DNA of 64,000 nt from an uncultured Clostridium sp. (lineage in GTDB: Bacteria > Bacillota > Clostridia > Clostridiales > Clostridiaceae). The notes under the pieces are model-generated. The model made no database searches and was not told where the DNA came from. It saw only the letters and a list, made by a program, of their open reading frames with translations. This document shows, piece after piece, positions 26,678 to 35,966 of the stretch (positions are counted from its first letter, which is position 1; every line of letters starts with the position of its first letter). The stretch is taken from positions 45,956 through 109,955 of the forward strand of contig CALBDU010000043.1 in assembly GCA_937927335.1 (NCBI GenBank), written 5' to 3'. The translations under genes were made by a program, and so were the position numbers.

Positions 26678-27256
26678 TTATATAACAGAAATCATTCCAG
26701 CAGAAAAGGCTTTTATATTTACTTCTGCCAGTTTTTCCTTTACGTTTCCTTTAATAACAGCTTCCCAGTCTATGCCATTAAGCTCCATAGCTTTTATCAA
26801 GGCACCGAAAAGTACTATATTCATAGTTTTTGAATTGCCAACCTGCTCCGCAATTGAAGCAGCATCTATAACTGTTGTATCAGCTTTTTCCTTCAAAATA
26901 TCCAGCACTCCTGTGGGATAGTCTGCCTTGCCTGATAAAATGGGGGCTGAGGGAATTTTATAATCATTTACTATAACCTTGCCCTGGGGCTTCAGATAAT
27001 CAAGCCACCTGAGAGCTTCCATGGCTTCAAAGGATACCAGTATATCAGCCTGGCCCAGACCTATTATGGGTGAAAACACTTCTTTACCAAATCTTACCTG
27101 AGTAGTAACGCTGCCGCCCCTTTGCGCCATTCCATGAACCTCCGACATTTTTACATCATAGCCTGCTGCAACCAAGCCGCTGGATAATATTTTGCTTGCA
27201 AGAATGGTACCTTGCCCGCCTACTCCAACCAATAATATATTTTTAACATCTGACAT
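26678..27256 (-). CDS. iorB: Indolepyruvate:ferredoxin oxidoreductase, beta subunit
   Basis: The 192-aa gamma/beta-type subunit of 2-oxoacid:ferredoxin oxidoreductases. Diagnostic features are ILLVGVGGQGTILASKILS at the N-terminus, SEVHGMAQRGGSVTTQVRFG and DILVSFEAMEALR. With IorA it oxidatively decarboxylates aryl pyruvates (from Trp, Phe, Tyr transamination) to aryl-acetyl-CoA, reducing ferredoxin. GGGCGGTGA precedes the ATG, and the gene starts 14 bases after iorA. The narrow substrate range is inferred from the family. Confidence 0.95.
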   Translation of the reverse strand: MSDVKNILLVGVGGQGTILASKILSSGLVAAGYDVKMSEVHGMAQRGGSVTTQVRFGKEVFSPIIGLGQADILVSFEAMEALRWLDYLKPQGKVIVNDYKIPSAPILSGKADYPTGVLDILKEKADTTVIDAASIAEQVGNSKTMNIVLFGALIKAMELNGIDWEAVIKGNVKEKLAEVNIKAFSAGMISVI

Positions 27257-27270
27257 AATTTTTCACCGCC

Positions 27271-29043
27271 CTATACTCTTTTTATTGCTTTAACCGGACA
27301 AACCTGAACACACACCTGGCAGCCGGCACATTGAACGTTATCAATTTTTACTTTTCTTGTTTCCTTATTGTACTGCAGTGCAGGACATCCTGTTTTTACA
27401 CAAGCCTTGCAGCCTATGCATTTTTCCTCTTCTACAATACACTTTCCGAAATAATTTCCAAATTCCCTCTTATCCATTTCAGTTTGTTTCTTCAGCACAC
27501 AAGGCCATCTTGTTATGATTACAGAAACTTCATCATTACCAAGTGCCCAATCTACAGCATCTTTCACTTCATTAAGCTTAAGAGGATTAACAACTTTTAT
27601 ATTTTTTACACCCAGGGCCTTAACAAGATTTGGTATATCCACAATCACTGTAGGGTCACCCTGAAGGGTAAAGCCTGTGCCTGGGTTTTCCTGGTGACCA
27701 GTCATGCCTGTAATTCTGTTATCCAATATGCATATGATTGTATTGCTGTTATTAAAAACCGCATTCAGTACTCCGTTTATTCCTGTATGAAAGAAGGTGG
27801 AATCACCCATGATGGATACAGTTCGCATACCCTCGTTGAATTTATTGAATATTTTCTGGGCTCCATGGCCCATTCCAACACCGCCACCCATACAGATACA
27901 GGTATCCTTTGCATTAAGAGGATCCGAGCCTCCCAGTCCATAGCAGCCAATATCGCTGGTTATCATAATATCCTTTGTTTTTGCCAGCTGGTAGAAGAAT
28001 CCACGGTGTGGGCAGCCTGCACATAACGTTGGGGGCCTGTTTGCCAGTATCCCTTTATCATATTCAATAACCGGCGGCTTTTTACCCAGGATAGCCTCTG
28101 CTATAATATCAGGATTAAGCTCCCCTGTGATTGGAATGAGCTCTTTTCCAACACATTGAATTCCTGCAGCCTTGATCTGATCCTCCATATATGGCTCCAG
28201 CTCTTCAATTACATAAAGTTTATCTACCTCTCCTGCAAAATCCCTTATTTTATCTATAGGAAGAGGATAGCTGAATCCTATCTTAAGATATGAGGCTGAA
28301 TCCCCAAATACTTCTTTGGCATATTGATATGCTATACCTGAAGCTATAACACCTATTTTTTTATCATTCCACTGTATAAAGTTCAATGTGGTTTCATTTG
28401 AAAATTTTTCAAGCATTACAAGCTTTTTCTCCAGCTCCACATGAAGTTTTCTTGACACCGCCGGAACGGCATCGTATTTCTGAAGGTTTTTTACATATGG
28501 CTTTTTAACCTGAGGAAGCTTCTCCCCCTCCTCTACCATAGACTTGCTGTGATTTACCCTGGTGGTGGTTCTCATAAGCACAGGCACATCATATTTTTCG
28601 CTTATTTCCATGGCATACTTCACCATATCCTTAGCCTCCTGGCTGTTGGACGGTTCTAACATGGGCACCTTTGCAGCCTTTGCATAATACCTGTTGTCCT
28701 GTTCATTTTGGGATGAATGAAGTCCCGGATCATCTGCCGACACTATTATCATTCCGCCGTTAACCCCTGTATAGGCAAAGGTGAAAAGTGGATCTGCAGC
28801 TACATTTAATCCTACATGCTTCATGGCAGAAAGTGATCTTGCTCCGCTAATGGATGCACCTATGGCTGATTCCAGTGCCACCTTCTCATTTGGCGCCCAC
28901 TCGGCAATTATATCTCCCTTATACTCTGCAATATTTTCTAAAATTTCCGTGCTTGGAGTGCCGGGATAGGCAGAAGCATAGCTTATGCCTGCTTCAAACG
29001 CTCCAAGAGAAATCGCCTCATTTCCAGTAAGTAACTTTTTCAT
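27271..29043 (-). CDS. iorA: Indolepyruvate:ferredoxin oxidoreductase, alpha subunit
   Basis: The 590-aa subunit carries thiamine diphosphate and two [4Fe-4S] clusters. The pyrimidine-binding part is at the N-terminus (GNEAISLGAFEAGISYASAYPGTPS), the ThDP/Mg site follows in IMGDSTFFHTGINGVLNAVFN (about 415-435), and a ferredoxin domain ends the protein (CIGCKACVKTGC and CAGCQVCVQVCP). It also has CAGCPHRGFFYQL and CYGLGG, conserved in the IOR family. AGGAGG precedes the ATG. It is the first gene behind the sigma-54 promoter. Length and domain order are normal. Confidence 0.96.
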   Translation of the reverse strand: MKKLLTGNEAISLGAFEAGISYASAYPGTPSTEILENIAEYKGDIIAEWAPNEKVALESAIGASISGARSLSAMKHVGLNVAADPLFTFAYTGVNGGMIIVSADDPGLHSSQNEQDNRYYAKAAKVPMLEPSNSQEAKDMVKYAMEISEKYDVPVLMRTTTRVNHSKSMVEEGEKLPQVKKPYVKNLQKYDAVPAVSRKLHVELEKKLVMLEKFSNETTLNFIQWNDKKIGVIASGIAYQYAKEVFGDSASYLKIGFSYPLPIDKIRDFAGEVDKLYVIEELEPYMEDQIKAAGIQCVGKELIPITGELNPDIIAEAILGKKPPVIEYDKGILANRPPTLCAGCPHRGFFYQLAKTKDIMITSDIGCYGLGGSDPLNAKDTCICMGGGVGMGHGAQKIFNKFNEGMRTVSIMGDSTFFHTGINGVLNAVFNNSNTIICILDNRITGMTGHQENPGTGFTLQGDPTVIVDIPNLVKALGVKNIKVVNPLKLNEVKDAVDWALGNDEVSVIITRWPCVLKKQTEMDKREFGNYFGKCIVEEEKCIGCKACVKTGCPALQYNKETRKVKIDNVQCAGCQVCVQVCPVKAIKRV

Positions 29044-29095
29044 TAACTTTCCTCCTACTCGTATCTTTTATAATGGCAATTGCTACACTACATAA

Positions 29096-29113
29096 CAGCA
29101 AATTTTGTGCCAA
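29096..29113 (-). promoter_or_regulatory. Sigma-54 (-24/-12) promoter of the iorAB-buk operon
   Basis: On the minus strand TTGGCACAAAATTTGCTG matches the -24/-12 consensus TGGCAC-N5-TTGCT exactly. It lies about 55 bases upstream of the iorA start, in the intergenic region shared with a divergent sigma-54 activator gene. Confidence 0.88.
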
Positions 29114-29172
29114 AGAAAATCATTAAAATAAATGCTTATTGCCGGTGTGTTTATTGTTATTTCAGGTTGAAT

Positions 29173-29200
29173 GGGTTAATTGGGGTATACCAATTAACCC
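29173..29200. promoter_or_regulatory. Palindromic candidate activator site between iorA and its regulator
   Basis: Arms GGGTTAATTGG and CCAATTAACCC (11 bp, perfect) flank GGTATA. It is centred about 80 bp upstream of the -24/-12 promoter and about 57 bp upstream of the regulator start, as expected for an upstream activating sequence of the divergent sigma-54 activator. Confidence 0.7.
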
Positions 29201-29243
29201 ATGTTTATGTTACAATTCTCTTAAAACGCTAAAGGAGATAGAT

Positions 29244-31292
29244 ATGAAAAAAACCATTGCCCTTATCAACTACGATTCAAAATCGGCAGATATATACAGT
29301 GAACAGATAAAAACAGTATTCTCAAACCACATAGTGGTGAGAAAACACTGCATCAATCAGGAAAAAATCAGCAGCACTATCATAGCTGATCTGGTTTTAG
29401 TACAATACAGTGACGGATTTGAAGAAATTAAGAAATATATTCCCCATGACACCCAGATAATGTTTTGCAACAGAACTATATCAAAATCAGGCTATAATAA
29501 AATATTATCCATACCTGATGGAACAGAGGTATATTTATTAGATGAAACACTGGAAATGTCCAGAAGTATCATTTCTGTTATATATGAAAATGGTATTAGA
29601 AATTTAACCCTGATTCCAGCCTGCCCAAAAAGCCCAATGAATTATCGGGGCAAAACCGTGGTGATTGTGGGTGAGTCTACCTATGTACCAGAGGAGGCAC
29701 AGAAAATTATAAACATCGGAAGCAGTCTTCTGGACATAAGCACGCTGATAAGCATCGCCTTCAGACTGGACCTTGACCATATAATATGCAATAAGGACAT
29801 CCAGAAAAGTTATAGTGAGGTTATCCCTTCAAACCTGGGATTAATGGAAATTCTGGGTAAAATAAATAGATCTGAAGGTATGCTGGATGTACTTTTAAAT
29901 GTTATTGAAGATGGTGTTATTAACATAAATACTAAAGGTCAAATTATTTCCTATAATGAGAAAGCCGGAAAAATTCTTAATTTAGACAGCAAAGCACCTT
30001 TTAGAGAAAATGGAATATCTAAATTTCCCGATATTCCCTTCAAGGGAGTGTTGAAAACCAGAAATGCCGTAAAGGATAAGCTTATCAAAATAAGCGGGTA
30101 TGATGTTATAGCTTCAGTGGATCCCATAGTCAATTCAGGAAAGCTCTATGGCGCCTTCGCCATATTAAAAAATTTTAGCGAAGCTGAATTAAAACAGCAT
30201 AAATTCCGATCACAGCTTATCGGCAAAGGGCACAGAGCAAAATATAACTTTGACGATATAATTGGACAAAGCGAAGAAATTCTAAAATGCAAAAAAATTG
30301 CCGAAAGAATGGCTGAATCTAACTCAACAGTGCTTATAACCGGTGAAAGCGGCACAGGAAAGGAGCTCTTTGCACAGGCCATACACAACAGTTCTGTAAG
30401 AAGGGACTATCAGTTTGTTGTAATTAACTGTGGCGCCCTGCCGGAAAGCCTTCTGGAAAGCGAACTGTTCGGATATGAGGAAGGTTCTTTTACTGGTGCC
30501 AGGAAAGGCGGCAAGCCAGGTCTTTTTGAGCTGGCTCACAAGGGAACCTTGTTTTTTGATGAAATCGGGGAAATGCCCCTTTCCCTTCAGTCCAGACTTC
30601 TCAGAGTGCTCCAGGAAAGAGAGGTTATGAGAATCGGGGGCGACAGGCTGATAAGCATTGATGTGCGTCTCATAGCAGCAACCAACCGAAACCTTAGGGA
30701 AATGGTGGAAAAAGGGTTATTCAGAGAAGATCTTTTTTACAGGCTCAATGTACTTAGCTTGAAGGTCCCTTCTCTAAATTCAAGAAGAGAGGATATAGAC
30801 TTAATCATAAGCAAACTTAAAAATGAATTTAATGGTGATTTTACCCTTACCCCCGAAGCTAAGGGTGCAATGCTCAGCCACAACTGGAAGGGTAATGTGA
30901 GAGAATTGCAAAATTATGTGGAATATCTTACAAATCTAGGCATCAACACTGTGGATGCCCGGGACCTGCCCTTTTACGATGAGGATATGAATGAACTTGA
31001 TAATGGTAAAGATCTGCTTTTGGAAGCTGCAGGCAAAAACCTTCATTCTTATATAATGGTGTTAAAAAAACTTGCAGAGGCTTACAATGAAAATAGAAGA
31101 GTTGGTAGAAGAAGTATATTAAAGGGTTGTGAAAATGAAAATATATTTATCAGTGAACAGGAGATAAGAACAATCCTTACAAATCTGGAAAACTGCAACA
31201 TGGTTACTATTTTGAAGGGACGCAGCGGCACAATTATAACGGAAGCTGGAAGAACCGCCCTGGAGAAGCACAGAGACAAAGCGGGCATATAA
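29244..31292 (+). CDS. Sigma-54-dependent transcriptional activator
   Basis: A 682-aa enhancer-binding protein. The N-terminal domain (about 1-190) resembles the PrpR_N-type sensory domain in layout; a PAS-like segment follows (about 215-320: VLLNVIEDGVININTKGQIISYNEKAGKIL). The AAA+ domain (about 345-580) has GESGTGKE, ESELFGYEEGSFTGA (the sigma-54 contact loop, with Ser in place of Ala of GAFTGA) and GTLFFDEIGEMP. The C-terminus lacks an obvious Fis helix-turn-helix and looks like a winged helix. The ATG at 29244 has AAAGGAG; the upstream frame has no site. It probably activates the divergent iorAB-buk operon in response to an oxo or fatty acid. Confidence 0.92.
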   Translation: MKKTIALINYDSKSADIYSEQIKTVFSNHIVVRKHCINQEKISSTIIADLVLVQYSDGFEEIKKYIPHDTQIMFCNRTISKSGYNKILSIPDGTEVYLLDETLEMSRSIISVIYENGIRNLTLIPACPKSPMNYRGKTVVIVGESTYVPEEAQKIINIGSSLLDISTLISIAFRLDLDHIICNKDIQKSYSEVIPSNLGLMEILGKINRSEGMLDVLLNVIEDGVININTKGQIISYNEKAGKILNLDSKAPFRENGISKFPDIPFKGVLKTRNAVKDKLIKISGYDVIASVDPIVNSGKLYGAFAILKNFSEAELKQHKFRSQLIGKGHRAKYNFDDIIGQSEEILKCKKIAERMAESNSTVLITGESGTGKELFAQAIHNSSVRRDYQFVVINCGALPESLLESELFGYEEGSFTGARKGGKPGLFELAHKGTLFFDEIGEMPLSLQSRLLRVLQEREVMRIGGDRLISIDVRLIAATNRNLREMVEKGLFREDLFYRLNVLSLKVPSLNSRREDIDLIISKLKNEFNGDFTLTPEAKGAMLSHNWKGNVRELQNYVEYLTNLGINTVDARDLPFYDEDMNELDNGKDLLLEAAGKNLHSYIMVLKKLAEAYNENRRVGRRSILKGCENENIFISEQEIRTILTNLENCNMVTILKGRSGTIITEAGRTALEKHRDKAGI

Positions 31293-31344
31293 ATTTCACC
31301 CTTATGCTATTGAATTGTGGTAAAATAAAATGAAGGTGATAAAC

Positions 31345-32469
31345 ATGGCTAATCAATCAATTAAATGCATAGGCAAAGAAAATTGCACAGGCTGTTTTGC
31401 ATGCTCAAATGTCTGCAATGTAAAGGCAGTGAATATGAAGCTTTCAGATGAAGGCTTCTATGTACCGGAAATTGACGAAAGCATTTGTTCAGACTGCGGT
31501 GCCTGCAAAGATGTATGCCCTGTTTTTAATTATAAAACAAATAATTACAACAGTAACAAAATAGATGTTTATGCAGCTTACTCCACAAGTGATAATATTA
31601 GACTTCAGAGTTCATCCGGCGGTATTTTCTCAGAAATTGGGCGTCACATTATAAGCCAGGGCGGTATAGTATACGGCGCCAGGTGGGACTCCTCCTTAAA
31701 TGTAATTCATGAAGGAATTGACAATCCTCAGGACCTGGAAAAACTCAGAAGCTCAAAGTATGTGCAAAGCAAACTGGATGACAGCTATAGAAAGATTTTA
31801 AAAAACCTGGAAAACAACAGGAAGGTCCTATTTACAGGCACTCCCTGCCAGGTGGCTGCCTTAAAAAACTTTACTGACAGTGAAAACCTGTTCACAATAG
31901 ATGTGGTATGCCACGGCATCCCTTCAAAAGTGGTTTTTGAGGAATATCTAAAATATATCAGCAGCGGCAATGCTGTTATAAACTATAATTTCAGGGATAA
32001 AAGCCTGGGCTGGTCCAAATATATGGTAAAGGCTGAATTTAAAAATGGCTCTTACCAATGCATAACCAGACAGGATCCATTTTTCCACGGCTTTATATGC
32101 GATCTTTATTCAAATCTGCCCTGCTACAGCTGCAGTTTTTCAAAGCTCCCCAGACCCGGCGACATTACCCTTGGAGACTTCTGGGGAATTTCCAAGGATA
32201 TAATGGATGAACGTGGCATTTCATTGGTTCTTGCCAATAATGAAAAAGGAAAACTTCTGTTAAAGGAGCTCCAGCGCTCAGATAGTGTAACTCTGATACC
32301 AAAAACATTAGAGGAAGCCGTAAAAGGCAATCCAAGGGTTTATAACGGCTATTTAAATAAACGGAAAAACAGAGCTGAAATACTGAAAAATATAAGAAAA
32401 TCAGGTTTCAAAGCTATATACTACAGCTTTATCAAAGACACGGATAGATATAAACCAGACTATGAATAA
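31345..32469 (+). CDS. FrhB/FdhB-like iron-sulfur protein
   Basis: A 374-aa protein with two N-terminal [4Fe-4S] ferredoxin motifs (CTGCFACSNVC and CSDCGACKDVCP), then the FrhB/FdhB N- and C-terminal regions: SSGGIFSEIG, VLFTGTPCQVAALK, VVCHGIPS, and CYSCSFSKLPRPGDITLGDFWGI. Such proteins bind flavin and transfer electrons between ferredoxin and flavin or F420-type acceptors; presence of F420 is not implied in clostridia. The start is ATG 31345 with GAAGGTGAT upstream. It is the first gene of the run into the PanE-like, CbiMQO and Lar genes, with a 52-base gap after the sigma-54 regulator gene. Its role there is unknown. Confidence 0.82.
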   Translation: MANQSIKCIGKENCTGCFACSNVCNVKAVNMKLSDEGFYVPEIDESICSDCGACKDVCPVFNYKTNNYNSNKIDVYAAYSTSDNIRLQSSSGGIFSEIGRHIISQGGIVYGARWDSSLNVIHEGIDNPQDLEKLRSSKYVQSKLDDSYRKILKNLENNRKVLFTGTPCQVAALKNFTDSENLFTIDVVCHGIPSKVVFEEYLKYISSGNAVINYNFRDKSLGWSKYMVKAEFKNGSYQCITRQDPFFHGFICDLYSNLPCYSCSFSKLPRPGDITLGDFWGISKDIMDERGISLVLANNEKGKLLLKELQRSDSVTLIPKTLEEAVKGNPRVYNGYLNKRKNRAEILKNIRKSGFKAIYYSFIKDTDRYKPDYE

Positions 32470-32490
32470 TAATACCAAGGGGTGAAATTT

Positions 32491-33405
32491 ATGAAATATC
32501 TAATAATCGGAACTGGAGGAATCGGCGGCTCTTTAGGCGGATTCCTGTCAGCAGCAGGCAATGACGTATCCTTTATTGCCCGTGGGAAAACTTTAGAGGC
32601 TCTTAAAAGCCACGGGCTAAAGCTTAAATCAGGCATTAAGGGCGAGCTTCATATCCCTGAAGTGAAGGCTTATACCAGTGATGAATATAATGAGGCTGCA
32701 GATGTAATTTTCCTTTGCGTTAAGGATTATTCCCTGGAGAGTGTAATCCCTGTTATTGAAAAAAGCAGTAATGAAAATACCATTATTATCCCCTTGCTGA
32801 ACGGCTACGGCATCGGACAAAGGATAAGTAAAAAGCTATGCTCTGGCAAGGTAATCGATGGATGCATATATATCTCAGCTTTCATTGAAGCACCTGGTTC
32901 TATAATCCATCTGGGCACACTGTTCAAGCTTGTTTTTGGCCAGAGGCCCGGTATAAATGCAGACCCTTTAATACTGAAGGAAATTAAAAATACTTTAGTT
33001 AAATGCGGAATTGATGCTGAAGTGTCCGATAAAATTGAAAATGAAATATTCAAGAAATTTTCTTTAGTTTCCACCTGTGCAGCTTGCGGAACTTATTATG
33101 ATATAACAGCCGGTTCTATTCAAAATGAAAAAAAATACAGGGATACCTTCCTGAAGCTATGCAATGAAATTAATGAAATTGGCGTCAAACTGGGTTTTAA
33201 ATTTAAACCCGATTTGACTGAAATAAATATTAAAAGCTTATATACACTCCCTCCAGATGCTACATCTTCACTGTATAAGGACATGAAAGCAGGTAAAAAC
33301 AGTGAACTGGACAGTCTGATTTTCAATGTTGTAAGACTTGGTAAAAGGCTTGATGTGGAAACTCCAGCATATAATATGATTGCTGAACATTTCGGATATA
33401 AATAA
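32491..33405 (+). CDS. Ketopantoate reductase family (PanE/ApbA-like) dehydrogenase
   Basis: A 304-aa NAD(P)H-dependent reductase. N-terminal Rossmann motif is IIGTGGIGGSLGGFL, followed by ARGKTL, LCVKDYSLESVI and LLNGYG. The catalytic region has IFKKFSLVSTCAACG with the Lys, and SSLYKDMKAGKNSELDSL with the substrate-binding Ser and Glu. Start ATG 32491 has AAGGGG upstream; a GTG three codons earlier lies in that site. The family includes true ketopantoate reductases and many 2-oxo/2-hydroxy acid dehydrogenases. Because it lies in an operon with nickel-cofactor genes used by LarA-type hydroxyacid racemases, a hydroxyacid role is plausible but unproven. Confidence 0.84.
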   Translation: MKYLIIGTGGIGGSLGGFLSAAGNDVSFIARGKTLEALKSHGLKLKSGIKGELHIPEVKAYTSDEYNEAADVIFLCVKDYSLESVIPVIEKSSNENTIIIPLLNGYGIGQRISKKLCSGKVIDGCIYISAFIEAPGSIIHLGTLFKLVFGQRPGINADPLILKEIKNTLVKCGIDAEVSDKIENEIFKKFSLVSTCAACGTYYDITAGSIQNEKKYRDTFLKLCNEINEIGVKLGFKFKPDLTEINIKSLYTLPPDATSSLYKDMKAGKNSELDSLIFNVVRLGKRLDVETPAYNMIAEHFGYK

Positions 33406-33418
33406 GAGGTGCAAAATT

Positions 33419-34399
33419 ATGCATATTCCAGACAACTATTTAAGCCCATCTACCTGTGCTGTTATTACAGCAGTAATGATACCGGTTTGGAAAAGGGCTT
33501 CATCAAAGGTTAAAGAGGAGCTTACAAAAAAGAAAATGCCCTTACTGGGTATCTGTGCTGCATTTTCATTCGTCATCATGATGTTTAACATACCACTGCC
33601 TGGAGGTACCTCAGGCCATGCCATAGGTTCAGTTCTGGCTGCAATCTTGCTCGGCCCAAATGCTGCCGTTGTATCAATAACAATTGCTCTTGCAATACAG
33701 GCTTTATTCTTTGGGGATGGCGGAATACTGGCATTTGGTGTGAACTGTTTCAATATGGCCTTCATAATGCCATTTTCCGGCTATTATATTTACAGAATAA
33801 TAAAGAGCAGGTTTAAAGGAGTAAGCGGCCAGTATCTGAGTGCTTTCATTGCAGGGTATATATCAATAAATTTGGCTGCCTTTGCTGCTGCTATTGAATT
33901 TGGCATTCAGCCTGTGTTGTTTCGAGATTTGGCCGGTCTTCCTCTCTATTGTCCTTATAGTCTCTCCACTACTCTTCCTGCCATGCTGCTGCCTCATTTG
34001 CTTTTAGCGGGATTTGTTGAGGGCGGAATTACAGCTGCAGTATTGGGTTACATAATAAAAGTGTCGCCCTCTTTAGTTCACCAAGACAGAGAATTAAAGG
34101 TAAAGCCTTTATTGACCTTAATATTCTCTATGGCCGTTCTAACTCCCTTGGGGCTTTTTGCAACAGGAACAGCCTTTGGAGAATGGGATAATGGACAAAT
34201 TAAATCCATGATAGGGTATGTGCCCAGTGGAATGAAAAACGGCATAAAATTGGATTCGTTGATGGCAGACTACTCAATAAATGGCATTCCAGCTTATGCA
34301 GCATATATTATTTCTGCAGTTGCTGGTATTGTGCTGATTATGTTCCTGGTAAGGCTATTATTCACTAAAACTAGTAAAAAAGAGGAATCCATACACTAA
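33419..34399 (+). CDS. CbiM/LarM-type ECF transporter substrate-binding membrane protein, fused to CbiN-like tail
   Basis: A 326-aa membrane protein. The N-terminus MHIPDNYLSPSTC is the CbiM/NikM signature; the His at position 2 is part of the metal site (which requires start at 33419, supported by AAGAGGTG). About seven membrane segments follow, including the conserved GGTSGHAIGSVLAAILLGPNAA region. The C-terminal part (LTPLGLFATGTAFGEW onwards, then a final membrane segment) resembles the CbiN/PDGLE tail. Imports Co2+ or Ni2+ as the S component with CbiQ and CbiO. The adjacent larE and larB make nickel the likely metal. Confidence 0.88.
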   Translation: MHIPDNYLSPSTCAVITAVMIPVWKRASSKVKEELTKKKMPLLGICAAFSFVIMMFNIPLPGGTSGHAIGSVLAAILLGPNAAVVSITIALAIQALFFGDGGILAFGVNCFNMAFIMPFSGYYIYRIIKSRFKGVSGQYLSAFIAGYISINLAAFAAAIEFGIQPVLFRDLAGLPLYCPYSLSTTLPAMLLPHLLLAGFVEGGITAAVLGYIIKVSPSLVHQDRELKVKPLLTLIFSMAVLTPLGLFATGTAFGEWDNGQIKSMIGYVPSGMKNGIKLDSLMADYSINGIPAYAAYIISAVAGIVLIMFLVRLLFTKTSKKEESIH

Positions 34400-35211
34400 T
34401 GAAGGATGGTGAAATATTGACAGCAGAATGGCTATTAAAAAAGGATAAACCAATAGATACAAGGGATACCGAGCAGTTCCTGAACAGAAGCATTTTCGGT
34501 ATTTTAGGGATGCTGTCAAGAATTAGAAAATTAGGCTCCTACAGCAATAAACCGATATATACCTTAAACGCTACACTTAAGGTAATATTTACTATTTTAA
34601 ATATAATTTTGCTTTCATTATCAAGAAGCTTCCTGTTTATAATTATATATTTCCTATATATAGGATTCTTACTGATTTTTGTTGAAAACCAGCACAGGAA
34701 AAGCATTTTAGCTATAAGCTTAACACTTCCTGTACTGACATTTGTAATGCTGCTTCCATCTTTTATTAATGGAAACATAAATAACAGCATTTTAATAATA
34801 ATGAAAGTATTTGGATCAATATTGTCGGCAAATATTTTATCTTATACCACAAAGTGGAATTATATCACTAAATCATTAAAATTGTTTTTAGTTCCTGATA
34901 TATTTATATGGGTTATGGATATAACCATAAAATATATTGTAATTCTTGGCGAACATTCAGTAAATCTTCTGTATGCATTAAAGCTAAGATCCATAGGCAA
35001 AAATCACGGGAAGCATACTTCCATTACCAGTATAATGGGTAATCTATTCTTAAAGTCGAAGGATATGGGTGAAGAGATGTTTTCAGCCATGGAATGTAGA
35101 GGTTTTACGGGAGAATATAAAAGTATCTCAAAATTCAAGATTGATAAAGCAGATATTTTTTACTCTGCAGCAAACATACTGGTGCTGATTCTTTTTATTA
35201 CTCTAAAATAA
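34399..35211 (+). CDS. CbiQ/LarQ-type ECF transporter transmembrane (T) component
   Basis: A 270-aa membrane protein with several hydrophobic helices (about 60-115 and 125-190). The conserved coupling region near the C-terminus is ALKLRSIG with a following SAMECRGF, matching the Ala-Arg-Gly-type signature by which T components contact the ATPase. Start and the CbiM stop overlap by one base (TAATG), so translation is coupled. It energises nickel or cobalt import with CbiO. Confidence 0.87.
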   Translation: MKDGEILTAEWLLKKDKPIDTRDTEQFLNRSIFGILGMLSRIRKLGSYSNKPIYTLNATLKVIFTILNIILLSLSRSFLFIIIYFLYIGFLLIFVENQHRKSILAISLTLPVLTFVMLLPSFINGNINNSILIIMKVFGSILSANILSYTTKWNYITKSLKLFLVPDIFIWVMDITIKYIVILGEHSVNLLYALKLRSIGKNHGKHTSITSIMGNLFLKSKDMGEEMFSAMECRGFTGEYKSISKFKIDKADIFYSAANILVLILFITLK

Positions 35212-35226
35212 CGAAGGGGACTTATA

Positions 35227-35952
35227 ATGATAAAGCTTGAAAATATCCTATACAGATATAAGGACAGATTCGCATTGGATAATATAAACCTAAATATCAG
35301 GGAGGGTGAAGCCGTTGCTTTGATAGGGCCTAACGGCAGTGGAAAATCCACCTTTCTGAAGCTGCTTAATGGAATTATTTTTCCTGAACAAGGCTCATAT
35401 TTTTTTGATAATGATGAAATTACAGAAAAAAAACTTAATAAAAATACTTATTCAAAAGATTTTCACAGAAAAATAGGCTTTGTTTTTCAGAATACAGATG
35501 CACAGCTCTTTTGTTCCACGGTATATGAGGAGGTTGCATTCGGTCCAATGCAGATGGGATTTTCCGATGAAAAAGTAAATGAAAGGGTTTATGACTGCCT
35601 TCAAATGCTCAATATTGAAAAAGTCAAGCATGAAGCCCCCTACAATTTAAGTGGTGGTGAAAAAAAAAGAGTTGCCATTGCCAGTGTACTTTCAATGAAC
35701 CCCCAGGTGATAACTCTTGATGAGCCAATGAGTGGAATTGACCCTAAGGGAAAAAAATTCTTAAGGGAGCTTTTAATAAATTTGAATCTGGCTGGCAAAA
35801 CAGTGATATGCTCCACCCATGATTTTGAATACACAAGAGGTGTGTTTAAAAGAGCCGTGGTTTTCTCTGAGGACCATAAAATAATAAGAGATGACAATTA
35901 TGAGTCAATAATAAATGATGAAAAGTTTTTAGTTGAAAATAATATTAAATAA
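35227..35952 (+). CDS. CbiO/LarO-type ECF transporter ATPase
   Basis: A 241-aa ABC ATPase. Motifs in order: Walker A GPNGSGKSTFLK (about 36), Q-loop near FVFQNTDAQLFCSTVYEEVAFG, signature LSGGEKKRVAIA (about 140), Walker B VITLDEPMSGID, and a switch His in STHDFEY. A single copy in the operon implies a homodimer. It is third in the transporter set, 15 bases after cbiQ and 14 before larE. Confidence 0.93.
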   Translation: MIKLENILYRYKDRFALDNINLNIREGEAVALIGPNGSGKSTFLKLLNGIIFPEQGSYFFDNDEITEKKLNKNTYSKDFHRKIGFVFQNTDAQLFCSTVYEEVAFGPMQMGFSDEKVNERVYDCLQMLNIEKVKHEAPYNLSGGEKKRVAIASVLSMNPQVITLDEPMSGIDPKGKKFLRELLINLNLAGKTVICSTHDFEYTRGVFKRAVVFSEDHKIIRDDNYESIINDEKFLVENNIK

Positions 35953-35966
35953 TGGAGATTTAAAGT

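Noticed and set aside
27331..28026. 231-codon plus-strand frame opposite iorA
   Set aside because: Shadow of the conserved ThDP domain of IorA; composition is typical of antisense translation.
31345..32469. FrhB-like gene as evidence for coenzyme F420
   Set aside because: This family is widespread in bacteria lacking F420; no F420 synthesis genes are present in the window.
33419..35952. Cobalt import for cobalamin synthesis as the role of CbiMQO
   Set aside because: No cobalamin-synthesis genes or cobalamin riboswitch nearby, while larE and larB follow directly; nickel is more likely, though cobalt is not excluded.
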